From assembly GCF_006540005.1 (NCBI RefSeq), contig NZ_BJOC01000011.1, forward strand, positions 148,613 to 212,612: 64,000 nt of DNA, read 5' to 3'. The position numbers were made by a program, and so were the translations under genes. The notes below the pieces were generated by a model that did not search any database, had not been told where the DNA came from, and saw nothing but the letters and a program-made list of their open reading frames with translations. Position 1 is the stretch's first letter, and each line of letters starts with the position of its first letter. The stretch comes from Halomonas halmophila. Its GTDB lineage: Bacteria > Pseudomonadota > Gammaproteobacteria > Pseudomonadales > Halomonadaceae. Of this stretch, positions 48,969 to 58,786 are shown piece after piece.

Positions 48969-49835
48969 ATGCCATCTTCCCCTCACTCACCCCATCGACC
49001 TCGACCCGCCACTGTGTCCCCGGCTCATCAGGAGCCGTGGCGCAGTGGTGCCGCGCCGGGCGCGGGGCCCATACTGGTATTCGACTCCGGTGTGGGCGGG
49101 CTGTCGGTCGTCGAGTCGCTGCGTCGGCAGCTGCCCGACGCCGGTCTGGCCTATGCCTGCGACAATGCCATGCTGCCCTACGGGGTGCGCGAGGACAGCT
49201 GGCTGGTGGAGCGCATTCTGCGGGTCTGCCAGGCAGCGGTCGAGGCCAGTTGCTGTGCCGGACTCATCGTGGCCTGCAACACGGCCAGCACCCTGGCGCT
49301 GGACGCATTGCGCGAGCATCTCGCCGTACCGGTGGTGGGGACGGTACCGGCGATCAAGCCCGCCGCCGGCATGAGCGAAACACGTCATATCGGTCTGCTG
49401 GCGACCAGCGCGACCGTGGCGCGACCCTATACCCGGCGCTTGATCGAGCAGTTCGCTGGCGACTGCCGGGTAACTCGCATCGCGGCCGACCCGCTGGTAG
49501 CCGAGGCCGAGCGCTGGGTCATGGAGGGGCAGTTCGACGCCGAGGTGCTGCGGGACAGCCTGGCCGTGCTGAGCGACACGCCGAAGCTGGACACCATGGT
49601 CCTCGGCTGTACCCATTTTCCGCTGCTCAGACAGGCGCTGACCGATGCCGCGCCGCGTCCACTGCGCTGGGTTGACTCCGGTGATGCCATCGCCCGGCGT
49701 GCCGGCCAGATCATGCCGCGTCACGCCGCCCGGACGGAGGACGAGGTCGGCTGGGTGACGGCCCCCTCCGCCGCGCTGCAGCATGGCCTGCGTCGCTTCG
49801 GCTTTCAGCGGACGCGGACCCTGTCCCTGCCTTGA
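48969..49835 (+). CDS. murI: Glutamate racemase
   Basis: 288 residues. It makes D-glutamate for peptidoglycan. The two catalytic cysteines are in VACNTASTLAL (about 102) and VLGCTHFPLL (about 214), and the N-terminal FDSGVGGLSVV holds Asp39 and Ser40. An unusual Pro/Ser/His-rich extension of about 33 residues precedes the core; AGGAG five bases before the ATG at 48969 supports the long form. It is followed by trmA after 60 bp. Confidence 0.92.
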   Translation: MPSSPHSPHRPRPATVSPAHQEPWRSGAAPGAGPILVFDSGVGGLSVVESLRRQLPDAGLAYACDNAMLPYGVREDSWLVERILRVCQAAVEASCCAGLIVACNTASTLALDALREHLAVPVVGTVPAIKPAAGMSETRHIGLLATSATVARPYTRRLIEQFAGDCRVTRIAADPLVAEAERWVMEGQFDAEVLRDSLAVLSDTPKLDTMVLGCTHFPLLRQALTDAAPRPLRWVDSGDAIARRAGQIMPRHAARTEDEVGWVTAPSAALQHGLRRFGFQRTRTLSLP

Positions 49836-49895
49836 TGGGCCGGGCCTTGTGGCCCCGATTTTTCACCATCCGACTACTCGATCCCAGGAGCCGCC

Positions 49896-51005
49896 GTGGC
49901 CATTCCCGTTGTCGATCCTCCGCGCTATGAGCAACAGCTCAACGCCAAGCGCGACCATATCATCGAGACCTTCGCTGCCTTTTCGCCGCCGCCCCTGGAG
50001 GTCCATGCCTCGCCGCCCAGTCATTACCGCCAGCGCTGCGAGTTCCGGCTCTGGCATGACGGCGATGATCTCTACTACGCCATGTTCGACGCGGATCCCG
50101 AGGAGCCCGGCAAGAAGCGTGTCGTGCGGCTGGATCAGTATCCGGTGGCCGGCCGTCGCATCAATGAGCTGATGCCGCGCCTGATCGAGGCCATACGCGA
50201 CCGGCCTCTGCTGCGTCATCGCCTGTTTCAGGTCGAGTTCCTGACGACCCTGGACGGCGAAGCATTGGTCACCCTGATCTATCATCGCCAGCTCGATGAA
50301 GACTGGGACGAGGCGGCCCGGGAACTCGAGTCGCGGCTGGGCATCATGATCATCGGCCGGGCCCGCAAGCAGCGCCGGGTGCTGACCCGGGACCATGTCT
50401 GGGAATGTCTGGAAGTCAACGGACGTGACCTGCATTATCAACAGATCGAGAACAGCTTCACGCAGCCCAATGCCGAGATCTGTCGTGCCATGCTGACCTG
50501 GGCCCAGGAGGTCACCGCTGGCAGCCAGGACCGTGACCTCGTCGAGTTGTATTGTGGTAACGCCAATTTTACGGTGGCACTGGCTGGCAACTTTCGCCGT
50601 GTGATGGCCACGGAAATCTCGCGTACCTCGGTGGCCAGTGCCCGGGAAAACCTGCGGGCCAACGGCGTCGACAACGTCACGATAGGGCGCATGTCGGCCG
50701 AGGAATTCTCACAGGCCCTGAAGGGCGAGAAGGGGGGGCGCCGCGTCGAGTCCTGGGCCCTGCATGAATACGACTTCTCGACGGTCCTGGTGGACCCGCC
50801 CCGGGCAGGGTTGGATGTGCAGAGCTGTTATCAACTCAGCGAGTACGAGCGTATCGTCTATATTTCATGCAACCCGGATACGTTGGCGCAGAATCTGCAG
50901 ATACTGGTACAGACGCATGACCTGAGCCGTGTTGCTCTGTTCGACCAGTTTCCCTGGACGGACCATTGCGAATGCGGGGTACTGTTGGAACGACGCGCTG
51001 ATTGA
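49896..51005 (+). CDS. trmA: tRNA (uracil-5-)-methyltransferase TrmA
   Basis: 369 residues. It makes m5U54 (ribothymidine) in the T-loop of tRNA using SAM. Visible motifs: FTQPNAEI (substrate contact), ELYCGNANFTVAL (SAM site), VLVDPPRAGLD, and the catalytic nucleophile Cys in YISCNPDTLAQNL (about 325). Glu in FDQFPWTDHCECGVLLER completes the active site. The start is GTG at 49896, with AGGAG six bases upstream. TrmA lacks the iron-sulfur TRAM domain of RlmD, as seen here. Confidence 0.95.
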   Translation: MAIPVVDPPRYEQQLNAKRDHIIETFAAFSPPPLEVHASPPSHYRQRCEFRLWHDGDDLYYAMFDADPEEPGKKRVVRLDQYPVAGRRINELMPRLIEAIRDRPLLRHRLFQVEFLTTLDGEALVTLIYHRQLDEDWDEAARELESRLGIMIIGRARKQRRVLTRDHVWECLEVNGRDLHYQQIENSFTQPNAEICRAMLTWAQEVTAGSQDRDLVELYCGNANFTVALAGNFRRVMATEISRTSVASARENLRANGVDNVTIGRMSAEEFSQALKGEKGGRRVESWALHEYDFSTVLVDPPRAGLDVQSCYQLSEYERIVYISCNPDTLAQNLQILVQTHDLSRVALFDQFPWTDHCECGVLLERRAD

Positions 51006-51013
51006 TGCCGTCG

Positions 51014-51042
51014 ACGCCAATGGCCGTGCGGCCCGTTGGCGT
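51014..51042 (+). terminator. Hairpin after trmA
   Basis: Outer stem ACGCCAA/TTGGCGT (7 bp) with an inner GGCC-GTGC-GGCC stem. It starts 9 bp after the trmA stop. No T-run follows, so termination is uncertain. Confidence 0.5.
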
Positions 51043-51234
51043 TGCTGCTCGGCCTGACAAGGGCGCGAGCTTGTCAAGCGGGATGCGCAACCGACATGCA
51101 CCATGAGCAAGCAGGCATGCGACTGGGGAGAATGCGATGTTTGGCGTAATCTCGGGGTTCCGTGGAGCCTGATGCTCCCAGCGACTAATGTTTTTTCGGC
51201 CGCCGACGGTGGCCTCTGGCAGTCGAGGTGATTG

Positions 51235-54200
51235 ATGCAACACGTCACACAGGAGGAGACCCGGCAGGATCTTCTCAAGCAGCTCAAGGAACGCTTGGAA
51301 GCCCGCCTGGACAAGGACAAGGCCGATGCGGTCGACGACTTTGCTCACCTCTTCTATGCGTCGGTGCCCCTGGAGGACCTGGCCGACCGGCGCATGGACG
51401 ACCTCTACGGCGCGACGCTCTCGGTTTGGCACTTCATCCAGCAGTTCGACCCTGATGCGCCCAAGGTCAGGGTGCTCAATCCGGACTTCGAGGAGCATGG
51501 CTGGCAGTCGACGCATACCTTCATCGCCGTGTTGCATGAGGACATGCCGTTTCTCGTCGACTCGGTGCGGGTCGAGCTGAATCGGCGTGGCATGACGATT
51601 CACGCCATCCACAATGCGGTCCTGGCCGCCGGGCGGGATGATGAACATCGCCTGACGCGGGTCGTGAACCCGGAGGAAGCCGACGCGGCGGACAGCCGCG
51701 AATCCCTGATTGCCATCGAGATCGATCGCCACTCGAATCCGGCCGACCTCGAGGCCATCGAGCACAGCCTGCAGGAAGTCCTGCACGAAGTGCGCACCGC
51801 CGTCGGCGACTTCGATCCCATGCGTGACCAGGTCCGGGCGGCTATCGCCGAACTGGAAGCGATGCGGCCATCGCAGATCGATGCGCAGGATCAACGCGAA
51901 GCGATCGAGTTCCTCAACTGGGTACTGGAAGACAATTTCACCTTCCTGGGCTACGACGAATACGCGGTCATCGAAGACCAGGGACGGCCGCGTCTCGACA
52001 AGGTCGAGAACAGCGAGCTCGGCGTATTCCGCCTCGACAGCCCCCGCTATCAGGAGCGCATTCGCACCGACCTGGGGGTCCAGGGAGACCAGTATGTGCC
52101 GCTACCGCAACTCATGTCCTTCGCCAAGAGCGCGTATCATTCGCGGATTCATCGGCCGACCTATCCGGATTACATCTCCATCGATCGGTACGATGAGCAG
52201 GGCCGGGTGATCGGCGAGCGACGCCTGCTGGGCATGTTCACCGCCACGGTCTACAACGAATCGCCGCGCAACGTGCCGATCCTGCGCCGCAAGCTGCAGG
52301 CGGTGATGGATATCGCCGGCTTCAGCTCCAAGGGCCACAATGGCAAGCAGTTGCTGCAGATCCTGGAGGTCTATCCGCGCGACGACCTCTTCCAGATCGA
52401 TACCGATGAGCTGGCCCAGACGGCCCTGGGCATTCTCGACATTCGCGAGCGTCGGCGCGTGCGCCTGTTCATCCGCGAGGATACCTTTGGCAAGTTCTAT
52501 TCATGCCTGGTGTTCGTGCCGCGGGATGTCTTCTCCACCGAGTTGCGCGTACGTCTCCAGGCGCTGCTGTGCGAAGAGCTGGATGCCACCTCCGGCGACT
52601 TCAATACCTATCTGTCCGAGTCGGTGCTGGCCCGCATCCAGTTCATTCTGCGCTTCAATGGCGATACGCCGAGCGATTACGACATCAAGCGCATCGAGGA
52701 GAAACTGGCCAAGCTGGCCCGCAACTGGCGCGATGACCTCCACAACGCGGCCATCGAAGGCTTCGGCGAGGAAAGCGCCAATCATCTGATGAGCCGCTTC
52801 CGCGATGCCTTCCCGGCGAGTTATCGCGAGGATTTCTCGGCGCGCACCGCCGTCTATGACCTGCAGCACATAGGTGAACTCGATGACGGCGCGCCCCTGG
52901 CCCTGTCGCTCTACCGGCTGATCGAGGAAGAGGGCAGTGGTGTCAACCTCAAGCTGTTTCATCGTGATGCGGCCATTCCGCTGTCCGATGTCCTGCCGAT
53001 GATGGAGAACCTGGGGCTGCGGGTCCTCGGCGAGCGCCCCTACGAAGTCCAGGCCACCAATGGTGACTACTGGATTCATGACTTCACCCTGGAGCATCAC
53101 ACCAGCGTCGAGATGAACCTGCAGGAAATGCGGGGCCCCTTCATCGAAGCCTTCCAGCGTATCTGGGCTGGTGCCGCCGACAACGATCCCTTCAACCGGC
53201 TGATCATCGGGGCCAACCTCGACTGGCGCGAAGTCGCCATGCTGCGGGCCTATGCGCGCTACCTGAAGCAGATCCGCTTCGGCATGTCCCAGGCGTACAT
53301 TGCCACGACGCTGGGCAGCTACCCGGCCATCACCCGCGAGCTGGTCACCCTGTTCGAACTGCGCTTCGACCCCTTCGAACGGCCCGATGAGGGTGACACA
53401 GAGGACTGTGAAGCCCGCATCCAGGCACTGCTCGATGAGGTGCCGAGCCTCAATGATGACCAGTTGCTGCGTCGGTACATGGAGCTGATCAAGGCCACGC
53501 TGCGCACCAACTACTATCAGCGCGATAGCGCCGGCGGTTTCAAGGACTACCTGTCCTTCAAGCTGGAACCGTCGCGGGTTTCGGGCATGCCCAAGCCACG
53601 CCCGGCCTATGAGATCTTCGTCGGCTCGCCACGGGTCGAGGGCGTTCACCTGCGCGGTGGCAAGGTTTCGCGGGGCGGCCTGCGCTGGTCGGATCGCCAG
53701 GAAGACTTCCGCACCGAAGTGCTGGGGCTGGTCAAGGCTCAGCAGGTCAAGAACGCGGTCATCGTGCCGATGGGCGCCAAGGGCGGCTTCGTCTGCAAGC
53801 GCATGCCGGAGGGCGCCGACCGCGAGACCACTCAGCAGGAAGGGATCGCCTGTTATCAGATCTTCATCCGCGCCCTGCTGGATGTCACCGACAACCTGGT
53901 GGACGGCGAGGTCGTGCCGCCGCGTGACGTGGTGCGCCATGATGACAACGACCCCTATCTGGTCGTGGCCGCGGACAAGGGTACCGCGACCTTCTCGGAT
54001 ATCGCCAACGAGATTTCCATCGAGTACGGCCATTGGCTGAGCGATGCCTTCGCCTCCGGTGGTGCCAACGGCTATGACCACAAGGGCATGGCAATCACCG
54101 CCAAGGGCGCCTGGGAGTCGGTGAAGCGTCACTTCCGTGGTCTGGGCATCAACACCCAGGAAGACGAATTCACCGTGGTGGGCGTCGGTGACATGGCCGG

Positions 54201-56076
54201 CGATGTCTTCGGCAACGGCATGCTGCTGTCCGACAAGATCCGTCTGCTGGGGGCCTTCAACCACCTGCACATCTTCGTCGATCCGACCCCGGATGCCGCG
54301 GCGAGCTTTGCCGAGCGCCAGCGCCTCTTCAATCAGCCGCGCTCCAGCTGGGAAGACTACAATGCCGAGCTGATCTCCGAAGGTGGCGGCATCTTCTCGC
54401 GCAGCGCCAAGTCGATCACCATCACGCCGCAGATGAAGAAAGCCTTCGGCATCTCGGCCGACAAGTTGTCGCCCAATGACCTGATCCATGCCATGCTCGT
54501 CGCCAGGGTCGACCTGTTCTGGAACGGCGGTATCGGCACCTATGTCAAGGGCTCCGAGGAGAGCGATGCCGATGTCGGCGACAAGGCCAATGATGCCCTG
54601 CGCATCAATGGCAGCGAGCTCAACTGCCGCGTCGTCGGCGAGGGCGGCAACCTCGGCCTGACGCAGCTCGGTCGCATGGAAGCCGCCGCCCGCGGCGTGC
54701 GGGTCAATACCGACTTCATCGACAATGCCGGCGGCGTGAACTGTTCGGACCATGAGGTCAACATCAAGATCCTCATCGACGAGGTGGTGACGCGTGGCGA
54801 CATGACCGGCAAGCAGCGCAACCAGCTGCTGGCCGACATGACCGATGAGGTCGGCGAGCTGGTGTTGCACAGCAACTATCGTCAGACCCAGGCGCTGGAT
54901 CTGGCCGAGATCCTCTCGCGCCAGGGGTTGGGGCCTTTCCGTCGCTTCATCAGCGAGCTGGAAGCGGCCGGGCAGATCGACCGCGAGCTCGAGTTCCTGC
55001 CCTCGGACGAGGCTCTCCAGGAACGGGCCCAGAACAACCAGGGCATGACGCTGCCCGAGTTGTCGGTGTTGATCTCCTATGCCAAGAGCGTGCTCAAGGG
55101 CGACCTGATCGCCTCGGATGTGCCGGACGACCCGACCATCATCCGCTTCGTCGAGCGTGCCTTCCCGAATGTGCTCAACGAGCGCTATCACGACGAGATG
55201 TACGAGCACCGCCTGAAGCGCGAGATCGTCGCCACCCAGGTGGCCAATGATCTGGTGGACTACATGGGCATCGTCTTCGTGCGTCGCCTGATGGACTCCA
55301 CCGGGGCCAGTCGTGCGGACATCGCCCGGGCCTACGTCATCGCCCGTGACAGCTTCCAGCTGTCGCGTCTCTGGGAGCAGGTCGAGGCGCTCGACAACCA
55401 GGTCTCGACTCAGGTGCAGTACTCGATGATGCTCGACCTGATGCGCCTGATCCGGCGTGCCACGCGCTGGTTCCTGCGGCAACGCATGGGCATGAACACC
55501 CGCGACACCATCGACTACTTCTCGTCGCGCCTGACTCAGCTGCAGGACAACATCGGCAAGCGTCTGCGCGGCGAGGAACAGGAGCACTGGTCGGCCCGTC
55601 GCAAGGAGCTGACCCAGGCCGGTGTGCCGGATGCCCTGGCCTCCAGCGTCGCCGCCTCGGCCAGCCTGTACACGGCTCTCGGCATCATCCAGACGGCTCG
55701 CCAGACCGACGAGAAGCCACAGCGTGTGGCGGAGGTCTTCTACGAGGTCGGGGCCCGTCTCCAACTGCCCTGGATCATTCAGCAGGTCACGCAGCTCGAG
55801 GTGCGCGACAGCTGGCAGGCCAAGGCACGGGATACCTTCCGTGACGACATCGATCGTCAGCAGCTGGCACTGACCGCCAGTGTGCTGGGCATGCAGGGCG
55901 GGCCGCGCGATAGCGCCGAACGCGTCAGTCTGTGGCTGGGCCAACATGAGGCCATGCATGATCGCTGGCGGCATCTGCTCGATGAGGTCGGCGGTGGCAG
56001 CCAGGGCGGCTTCCCGCTGTTTGCCGTGGCGGTCCGCGAGCTGGTCGACCTGGCCGATAGCAACAGCGAAGAATAA
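51235..56076 (+). CDS. gdhB: NAD-specific glutamate dehydrogenase, large type (GdhB)
   Basis: 1613 residues, the ~180-kDa NAD-GDH class, which deaminates glutamate to 2-oxoglutarate for catabolism. The long N-terminal part contains ACT-like regulatory modules. The catalytic core lies at about 780-1160: GGKVSRGGLRWSDRQEDFRTEVLGLVKAQQVKNAVIVPMGAKGGFV holds the substrate-binding lysines, and VVGVGDMAGDVFGNGMLLSD the NAD-binding Gly-rich turn. The rest (about 1300-1613) is a helical C-terminal domain. ATG at 51235 has GAGG six bases upstream; a TTG directly before it is not needed. It is monocistronic by position. Confidence 0.95.
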   Translation: MQHVTQEETRQDLLKQLKERLEARLDKDKADAVDDFAHLFYASVPLEDLADRRMDDLYGATLSVWHFIQQFDPDAPKVRVLNPDFEEHGWQSTHTFIAVLHEDMPFLVDSVRVELNRRGMTIHAIHNAVLAAGRDDEHRLTRVVNPEEADAADSRESLIAIEIDRHSNPADLEAIEHSLQEVLHEVRTAVGDFDPMRDQVRAAIAELEAMRPSQIDAQDQREAIEFLNWVLEDNFTFLGYDEYAVIEDQGRPRLDKVENSELGVFRLDSPRYQERIRTDLGVQGDQYVPLPQLMSFAKSAYHSRIHRPTYPDYISIDRYDEQGRVIGERRLLGMFTATVYNESPRNVPILRRKLQAVMDIAGFSSKGHNGKQLLQILEVYPRDDLFQIDTDELAQTALGILDIRERRRVRLFIREDTFGKFYSCLVFVPRDVFSTELRVRLQALLCEELDATSGDFNTYLSESVLARIQFILRFNGDTPSDYDIKRIEEKLAKLARNWRDDLHNAAIEGFGEESANHLMSRFRDAFPASYREDFSARTAVYDLQHIGELDDGAPLALSLYRLIEEEGSGVNLKLFHRDAAIPLSDVLPMMENLGLRVLGERPYEVQATNGDYWIHDFTLEHHTSVEMNLQEMRGPFIEAFQRIWAGAADNDPFNRLIIGANLDWREVAMLRAYARYLKQIRFGMSQAYIATTLGSYPAITRELVTLFELRFDPFERPDEGDTEDCEARIQALLDEVPSLNDDQLLRRYMELIKATLRTNYYQRDSAGGFKDYLSFKLEPSRVSGMPKPRPAYEIFVGSPRVEGVHLRGGKVSRGGLRWSDRQEDFRTEVLGLVKAQQVKNAVIVPMGAKGGFVCKRMPEGADRETTQQEGIACYQIFIRALLDVTDNLVDGEVVPPRDVVRHDDNDPYLVVAADKGTATFSDIANEISIEYGHWLSDAFASGGANGYDHKGMAITAKGAWESVKRHFRGLGINTQEDEFTVVGVGDMAGDVFGNGMLLSDKIRLLGAFNHLHIFVDPTPDAAASFAERQRLFNQPRSSWEDYNAELISEGGGIFSRSAKSITITPQMKKAFGISADKLSPNDLIHAMLVARVDLFWNGGIGTYVKGSEESDADVGDKANDALRINGSELNCRVVGEGGNLGLTQLGRMEAAARGVRVNTDFIDNAGGVNCSDHEVNIKILIDEVVTRGDMTGKQRNQLLADMTDEVGELVLHSNYRQTQALDLAEILSRQGLGPFRRFISELEAAGQIDRELEFLPSDEALQERAQNNQGMTLPELSVLISYAKSVLKGDLIASDVPDDPTIIRFVERAFPNVLNERYHDEMYEHRLKREIVATQVANDLVDYMGIVFVRRLMDSTGASRADIARAYVIARDSFQLSRLWEQVEALDNQVSTQVQYSMMLDLMRLIRRATRWFLRQRMGMNTRDTIDYFSSRLTQLQDNIGKRLRGEEQEHWSARRKELTQAGVPDALASSVAASASLYTALGIIQTARQTDEKPQRVAEVFYEVGARLQLPWIIQQVTQLEVRDSWQAKARDTFRDDIDRQQLALTASVLGMQGGPRDSAERVSLWLGQHEAMHDRWRHLLDEVGGGSQGGFPLFAVAVRELVDLADSNSEE

Positions 56077-56103
56077 GCCCGGCATAAATACCGGGTGCAA
56101 ACG

Positions 56104-56136
56104 ACAGCAGGGGCGCCGCAATGGCGCCCCTGCTGT
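56104..56136 (+). terminator. Strong hairpin after gdhB
   Basis: Perfect 14-bp stem (56104-56117 with 56123-56136) with a 5-base loop. It lies in the convergent gdhB/mgtE gap and has no T-run on the plus strand. The 20-bp dispersed repeat follows 12 bp later. Confidence 0.75.
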
Positions 56137-56148
56137 GTGTCGGTCGGG

Positions 56149-56168
56149 CTGGTCGGTAGGGTAGCCGT
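56149..56168 (+). repeat. 20-bp dispersed repeat, copy 2
   Basis: CTGGTCGGTAGGGTAGCCGT matches copy 1 (37728-37747) at 19 of 20 bases. It lies 9 bp before the mgtE stop codon and 12 bp after the gdhB hairpin. Confidence 0.7.
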
Positions 56169-56177
56169 ATTCCTGCC

Positions 56178-57536
56178 TTACAGCAGGAATACCGTTGCCA
56201 GCCCCAGAAAGGACATGAAGCCCACCACGTCGGTCACCGTGGTCAGCACCACCGAGCCGGAAAGCGCCGGGTCGATCCCCATGCGCTTGAGGACCAGCGG
56301 GATGACGATGCCCGCGACCCCTGCCGCCAGCATGTTGATGATCAGGGCAGCGGCGATGATCGCGCCGATGGCCAGGTTGCCGAACCACAGCACGGCCAGC
56401 AGGGCCACCACCATGGCCCACAACACGCCGTTGAGAGCGGAGATGCCCACCTCCTTGCGCAGCAGCCAGTTACTGTTGGTACGGCTGATCTGACCCAGTG
56501 CCAGGCCGCGGATCGCCAGGGTCAGCGTCTGGCTGCCGGCGATGCCTCCCATGCTGGCAACGATCGGCATCAGCACGGCCAGGGCGACCACCTTGTCCAG
56601 CGCATCCTCGAACAGGCCAATGACCCAGGCGGCCAGGAAGGCGGTCAGCAGGTTGATGCCGAGCCACACGGCACGCCGTTTGGCGCTGGGCAGCACCGGG
56701 GCGAAGAGATCCTCTTCCTCGTCGAGGCCGGCCATGTTCATCAGGGCCTGCTCGGAGTCCTCGCGGATGACGTCGACGATGTCATCGATGACGATACGGC
56801 CCAGCAGGATGCCTCTCTGGTTGACCACGGGCGCCGAGACCAGGTCGTGGGTCTGGAAGAGGGTGGCCACGTCGCGCGACTTCATGCTGCCCTGGATACT
56901 GTCCACATCCGGGTCCATGAGGTCGGCTACGGCCATGTCCGGGTCATTGGCGACCAGGCGGGCAAGCGACAGCACGCCGACGAAGTGTCCGTTGCGGTCG
57001 ACGACCATCAGGGCATCGGTGTTGTCGGGGATGTCTTCCTTCCAACGCAGGAAGCGCTGCACGGTCTCCAGGCTGACGTCGGCACGCACGGCAATGGTGT
57101 CGGTACGCATCAGGCGGCCGACGCTGTCCTCCTCGAAGGCCAGGGTCTCCTTGAGCCGCGCGCGCTGCAGTTCGTCCATGGAACGCAGCATGTCCTCGGC
57201 GACCTGACGCGGCAGGTCCTCGAAGAGTTCGGCCAGGTCGCTGGTATCCAGTCCGGCGGTGGCCGCCACGATTTCCTCGTGGTCCATGTCCTCGAGCAGG
57301 GTGGTGCGCACCTCATCATGGACATGCAGCAACACTTCGCCGTCCACGGCCTGGGGGACGCGCTCCCAGAGGCGAATGCGTTCATTGGGCGGCAGGGACT
57401 CGAGTAGCAGGGCGACCTCGGCCGGTTCCAGGTCGGCGATGACGTCATCGACCCATTCCAGTCGTTCCTGCTCCAGCGCCAGGTGGATGCGCGACAGGCG
57501 GCTTTCCAGTGTCTCGGTCGTATCGGTCATGTCCAT
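56178..57536 (-). CDS. mgtE: Magnesium transporter MgtE
   Basis: 452 residues. MgtE is a Mg2+ channel gated by cytosolic Mg2+. Domains: N-terminal superhelical domain (about 1-130), two CBS domains (about 135-260; MRTDTIAVRADVSLETVQRFLR ... VVDRNGHFVGVLSLARLV), a plug helix (LDEEEDLFAPVL) and five membrane helices (about 285-452). The pore signature region ASMGGIAGSQTLTLAIRGLALGQI is present. The N domain is rich in Asp and Glu, which bind Mg2+. Convergent with gdhB and divergent from pyrD. Confidence 0.94.
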   Translation of the reverse strand: MDMTDTTETLESRLSRIHLALEQERLEWVDDVIADLEPAEVALLLESLPPNERIRLWERVPQAVDGEVLLHVHDEVRTTLLEDMDHEEIVAATAGLDTSDLAELFEDLPRQVAEDMLRSMDELQRARLKETLAFEEDSVGRLMRTDTIAVRADVSLETVQRFLRWKEDIPDNTDALMVVDRNGHFVGVLSLARLVANDPDMAVADLMDPDVDSIQGSMKSRDVATLFQTHDLVSAPVVNQRGILLGRIVIDDIVDVIREDSEQALMNMAGLDEEEDLFAPVLPSAKRRAVWLGINLLTAFLAAWVIGLFEDALDKVVALAVLMPIVASMGGIAGSQTLTLAIRGLALGQISRTNSNWLLRKEVGISALNGVLWAMVVALLAVLWFGNLAIGAIIAAALIINMLAAGVAGIVIPLVLKRMGIDPALSGSVVLTTVTDVVGFMSFLGLATVFLL

Positions 57537-57712
57537 CTCCCTGGAGGCCCATCATCTGGAGGGCGAGTCCGGCCCGCCCGATCCTCCCAGTAGACCATAA
57601 AAGGGCAATGACGTGGCAGTGTCATGGCGTGGCCGGCCGAGCGGGTTCGTCCCGCGGGGGTGGCTGCGCTATACTGCGCGCCCGTCTTGTTCGCCCCTTG
57701 TCAGGAGTTGCC

Positions 57713-58735
57713 ATGTACTCGCTTGCTCGCTCGTTGCTGTTCCGTCTCGAGGCGGAAAAAGCCCACGGCCTGGCGCTTTCCACCCTGGACATGGCCCATC
57801 GAGCCGGGTTGGCGCGACACCTGGGGGGCACGCCGGTGTCGGACCCCGTCACCCGGATGGGCCTGGAGTTTCCCAATCGAGTCGGGCTGGCCGCCGGGCT
57901 CGACAAGAACGCCGATCACCTGGAGGCCCTGGGGGCGCTGGGCTTCGGTTGCGTCGAGGTGGGCACGGTGACGCCCAGGGCCCAGAGCGGCAATCCCCAG
58001 CCGCGCCTGTTCCGCCTGCCGCAGCAGGGCGCCATCATCAATCGCATGGGCTTCAACAATGCCGGGGTGGACCACCTGGTGGAACGTGTCCGACGCGCGC
58101 GCTTTCCCGGTGTGCTGGGTATCAATATCGGCAAGAACCTGACCACGCCGGTCGAGCAGGCCGTGGACGATTATCTGTATTGTCTGCGTCATGTTCATGC
58201 CCACGCGCATTACATCACCGTCAACGTGTCCTCGCCGAACACGCCGGGGCTGCGGGATCTGCAGTTTGGCGAGCAGCTCAATCGGCTGCTCGGCACCTTG
58301 CGCGAGGCAGGCAGTCGACTCGACCAGGCCGCCGGGCGGCGGGTTCCACTGGCCGTGAAAATTGCCCCCGACATGAGCGAGGCAGAGGTCGACACCCTGG
58401 CGCATTGCCTGCAGGCCAATGACATCGATGCCGTCATTGCCACCAATACCACGCTGTCGAGAGAGGCCGTGGCCGGCCTGCCCAATGCCGAGGAAGCCGG
58501 TGGGCTGTCGGGCAGACCGGTCTTCGAGCCCTCGAATACCATTCTCCGGGTGCTGAGGGGGCACCTTCCGGATCTGCCGATGATCGGCGTGGGGGGAATC
58601 GACAGCGGTGACGCGGCCGTGACCAAGCAGCGGGCAGGGGCGGACCTGGTACAGCTCTACTCGGGCTTCATCTATCGCGGGCCCGGTCTGATCGGCGAAT
58701 GCGCAAGGGCTCTGCAGGCAGCAAAAAGCCCATGA
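57713..58735 (+). CDS. pyrD: Dihydroorotate dehydrogenase, quinone-dependent (class 2)
   Basis: 340 residues. It oxidises dihydroorotate to orotate on the inner face of the cytoplasmic membrane, passing electrons to ubiquinone. The N-terminal helices (MYSLARSLLFRLEAEKAHGLALSTL) form the membrane-docking part that marks class 2. FMN and substrate motifs: GLAAGLDKNADHLEALGALGFG, NRMGFNNAG, and the catalytic serine in NVSSPNTPGLRDLQ (about 173). CAGGAG seven bases before the ATG at 57713 decides the start. The 3' end overlaps the rmf terminator. Confidence 0.96.
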   Translation: MYSLARSLLFRLEAEKAHGLALSTLDMAHRAGLARHLGGTPVSDPVTRMGLEFPNRVGLAAGLDKNADHLEALGALGFGCVEVGTVTPRAQSGNPQPRLFRLPQQGAIINRMGFNNAGVDHLVERVRRARFPGVLGINIGKNLTTPVEQAVDDYLYCLRHVHAHAHYITVNVSSPNTPGLRDLQFGEQLNRLLGTLREAGSRLDQAAGRRVPLAVKIAPDMSEAEVDTLAHCLQANDIDAVIATNTTLSREAVAGLPNAEEAGGLSGRPVFEPSNTILRVLRGHLPDLPMIGVGGIDSGDAAVTKQRAGADLVQLYSGFIYRGPGLIGECARALQAAKSP

Positions 58736-58749
58736 CATTGTCATGGGCT
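58723..58749 (-). terminator. Intrinsic terminator of rmf, overlapping the 3' end of pyrD
   Basis: Perfect 10-bp stem AGCCCATGAC/GTCATGGGCT with a 3-base loop. On the minus strand it runs into five T. The pyrD stop codon lies inside the left arm, so the same DNA ends both transcripts. Confidence 0.82.
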
Positions 58750-58786
58750 CGACGGGTCGTCATCATGTCGGACGAAATGGTGGTGG

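Noticed and set aside
52501..56421. A 1306-codon open frame on the minus strand across gdhB
   Set aside because: It is the antisense of a well-supported gene with third-position G/C bias; its translation is Ala/His/Gly/Leu-rich without any domain.
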